64,000 nucleotides of DNA, taken from assembly GCA_964653025.1 (NCBI GenBank), contig CAZZBZ010000006.1, forward strand, positions 7,186 through 71,185. Reading direction: 5' to 3'. Of the stretch, positions 62,945 to 64,000 are shown piece after piece; the stretch's first letter is position 1; each line of letters opens with the position of its first letter. The translations under genes and the position numbers were made by a program. The stretch is from JABWAM01 sp964653025 (lineage in GTDB: Bacteria > Verrucomicrobiota > Verrucomicrobiia > JABWAM01). The notes under the pieces were generated by a model, which ran no database searches, was not told the DNA's origin, and saw nothing but the letters and a program-made list of their open reading frames with translations.

Positions 62945-63916
62945 ATGACTTCGCCACGGCTGCGCTTTCTTCCTTGGTTCGCTGCCTTCGCCCTCGCGAT
63001 CGCTCCCGCGCCCGCCGAGGTGGTGGATGGCGTGGCCGCCGTGGTCAACGACGACATCATCACCTTCAGCGACGTGAAGGGGATGGTCGGCCAGACCGAG
63101 GATTCCCTTGCGAAAGCCTACCCGATCGGTTCCCCCGATCTCGCCGAAAAGATCCGCGAGACGCGCAAGGTTGCCCTCGAACAGCTCATCGAGCGTCGCC
63201 TCATCATCCAGCAGTTCGACGGGCGGGGCGGCAAGGTGCCGGATAACGTCATCGAGGAGGATATCCAGTCCATCATCGACGAGCAGTACGGTCGTGATCG
63301 AAGCGTCTTCATTCGCACCCTCGAGGCCCTCGGGATGAACCTTGAGACCTTCAAGGAGCGCGTCCGCGAGAAGATTATCGTCCGCTACATGCAGCAGCAC
63401 GAGGTGAGCAACGAGATCATCGTCTCCCCCTACAAGATCGAGAAGTTCTACCGGGAGCACATGGACGAGTTCAAGGAAGGCGAGAAGGTCAAGCTCCGCA
63501 TGCTTTATATCAAGAAGGGCGACGACCCCGACGAGGTGGTCGGTGCCCGCAGCCTCGTCCAGGAAATCCTCCTCAAACTTTCCACCGGTTCCGACTTCGC
63601 CTCCCTCGCCGCCGTCTACTCCGAGGGCGCTGAAAAGAAGCAGGGCGGCGATCTCGGCTTCATCGCTCGCGAGGAGCTTCGTGCGGAACTTCGCGATGCC
63701 GCCTTCTCCCTCAAGGCCGGCCAGGTCAGTAAGGTCATCGAGACCAAGGACGGTTTTTATATCCTCATGGCCGAGGAGAAAAAGACCGCCAAGGTGACCA
63801 CCCTCGAGGAGGCGCGCGACATGATCGAGGGCCTTCTCATCCGCCAGGATCGCGAGCGTCTCCAAAAACGCTGGATCGCCTCCCTCAAGCGCAAGGCCTA
63901 CATCCGGATGTACTAG
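62945..63916 (+). CDS. SurA-like periplasmic chaperone/parvulin PPIase
   Basis: 323 residues. A signal peptide (RLRFLPWFAAFALAIAPAPA, cleaved before EVVDGV) leads to a SurA-type N-terminal domain (VVDGVAAVVNDDIITFSDVK, TRKVALEQLIERRLIIQQFD, LEALGMNLETFKERVREKII), then one parvulin domain (VKLRMLYIKKGDD, SDFASLAAVYSEGAEKKQGG, DLGFIAREELRAELRDAAFS, VIETKDGFYILMAEEKK). SurA/PrsA relatives assist folding of outer membrane proteins such as the beta-barrels and AsmA partners here. E. coli SurA has two parvulin domains; this protein has one. It is bracketed by two copies of the repeat element. Confidence 0.9.
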   Translation: MTSPRLRFLPWFAAFALAIAPAPAEVVDGVAAVVNDDIITFSDVKGMVGQTEDSLAKAYPIGSPDLAEKIRETRKVALEQLIERRLIIQQFDGRGGKVPDNVIEEDIQSIIDEQYGRDRSVFIRTLEALGMNLETFKERVREKIIVRYMQQHEVSNEIIVSPYKIEKFYREHMDEFKEGEKVKLRMLYIKKGDDPDEVVGARSLVQEILLKLSTGSDFASLAAVYSEGAEKKQGGDLGFIAREELRAELRDAAFSLKAGQVSKVIETKDGFYILMAEEKKTAKVTTLEEARDMIEGLLIRQDRERLQKRWIASLKRKAYIRMY

Positions 63917-63946
63917 CTCGCCGCGTCGCGCGCGGCCGTCGGAGTG

Positions 63947-64000
63947 AGAAGCCACGGATGAATCACGGATGAGGACTGCGCCGATTCCGCCACACGGAAT
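63947..64000. repeat. Second copy of the palindromic repeat element, cut by right edge
   Basis: Starts 30 bases after the SurA-like stop with the left-end sequence of the 62689 element, then skips about a dozen bases and continues through the first hairpin arms GCGCCGATTCCGCCACACGG, AAT, identical to copy 1. The rest is beyond base 64000. Confidence 0.75.

Overview
This 64 kb, GC-rich window most likely comes from a Verrucomicrobiota-type (PVC group) bacterial chromosome. That placement is an inference from gene content: an exosortase with several PEP-CTERM surface proteins, pseudopilins with an H-x9-DG C-terminal motif, AsmA-like and TPR envelope proteins, a GGDD-type (probably pyrophosphate-dependent) phosphofructokinase, Gfo/Idh/MocA sugar oxidoreductases, and few strong Shine-Dalgarno sequences. 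One RNA gene, a tRNA-Leu(UAG), is visible. There is no CRISPR array and no intact mobile element, only one decayed transposase fragment and several families of short palindromic or tandem repeats.

Layout. 1-1.2 kb: a PEP-CTERM protein followed by a TPR membrane protein cut by the left edge. 1.4-6 kb: a DUF2148 Fe-S protein, a secreted protein, a beta-barrel outer membrane protein and an ArnT/GT39-type glycosyltransferase. 6-7.6 kb: ThiH, tRNA-Leu and a transposase remnant. 7.6-18.7 kb: a leftward cluster of about 9 kb (pseudopilin, beta-propeller fusion, 2-hydroxyacid dehydrogenase, Gfo/Idh oxidoreductase, autotransporter-like PEP-CTERM protein, a broken Gfo/Idh fragment, enolase-superfamily enzyme), then an AraC regulator and a rightward Gfo/Idh gene. 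An identical 16-bp sequence lies upstream of both transcription units and is a candidate AraC operator. 18.8-22.5 kb: YjbQ-like protein, AccB-AccC and phosphofructokinase. 22.7-29 kb: a leftward operon of ABC-F ATPase, lectin-like PEP-CTERM protein, TPR protein and exosortase. 29-33.4 kb: MiaA, an amidase, RadC, a small lipoprotein, a coiled-coil protein and an AsmA-like protein.

33.6-37.1 kb: SDR dehydrogenase, CoA transferase and thiolase, which together fit hydroxybutyrate/acetoacetate interconversion. 37.1-41 kb: gap-pgk-tpiA-secG with a good promoter and a large inverted repeat spanning the gap/pgk junction. 41-45.8 kb: Fmt, CysS, an NAD-dependent epimerase and a UroD-like methyltransferase-family protein. 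45.9-53.5 kb: a giant AsmA-like protein, a DHOD-like TIM barrel and an iron-type ABC ATPase plus fused permease with no binding protein nearby. 53.5-60 kb: small secreted and conserved proteins, two GT39-type membrane glycosyltransferases, and a pseudopilin whose leader contains four copies of a 7-bp tandem repeat. 60-64 kb: a TPR/MshEN protein, a PilB/GspE ATPase and a SurA-like chaperone, with a palindromic repeat element (one complete, one cut by the right edge) on each side of the surA-like gene.

Themes: much of the window is devoted to building and decorating the cell surface (exosortase sorting, pseudopilin secretion, AsmA proteins, glycosyltransferases) beside central carbon metabolism. 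The most unusual signals are the duplicated PEP-CTERM/TPR module, the AraC regulon joining surface and catabolic genes, the possible phase-variable pseudopilin, the gap/pgk hairpin and the repeat families.
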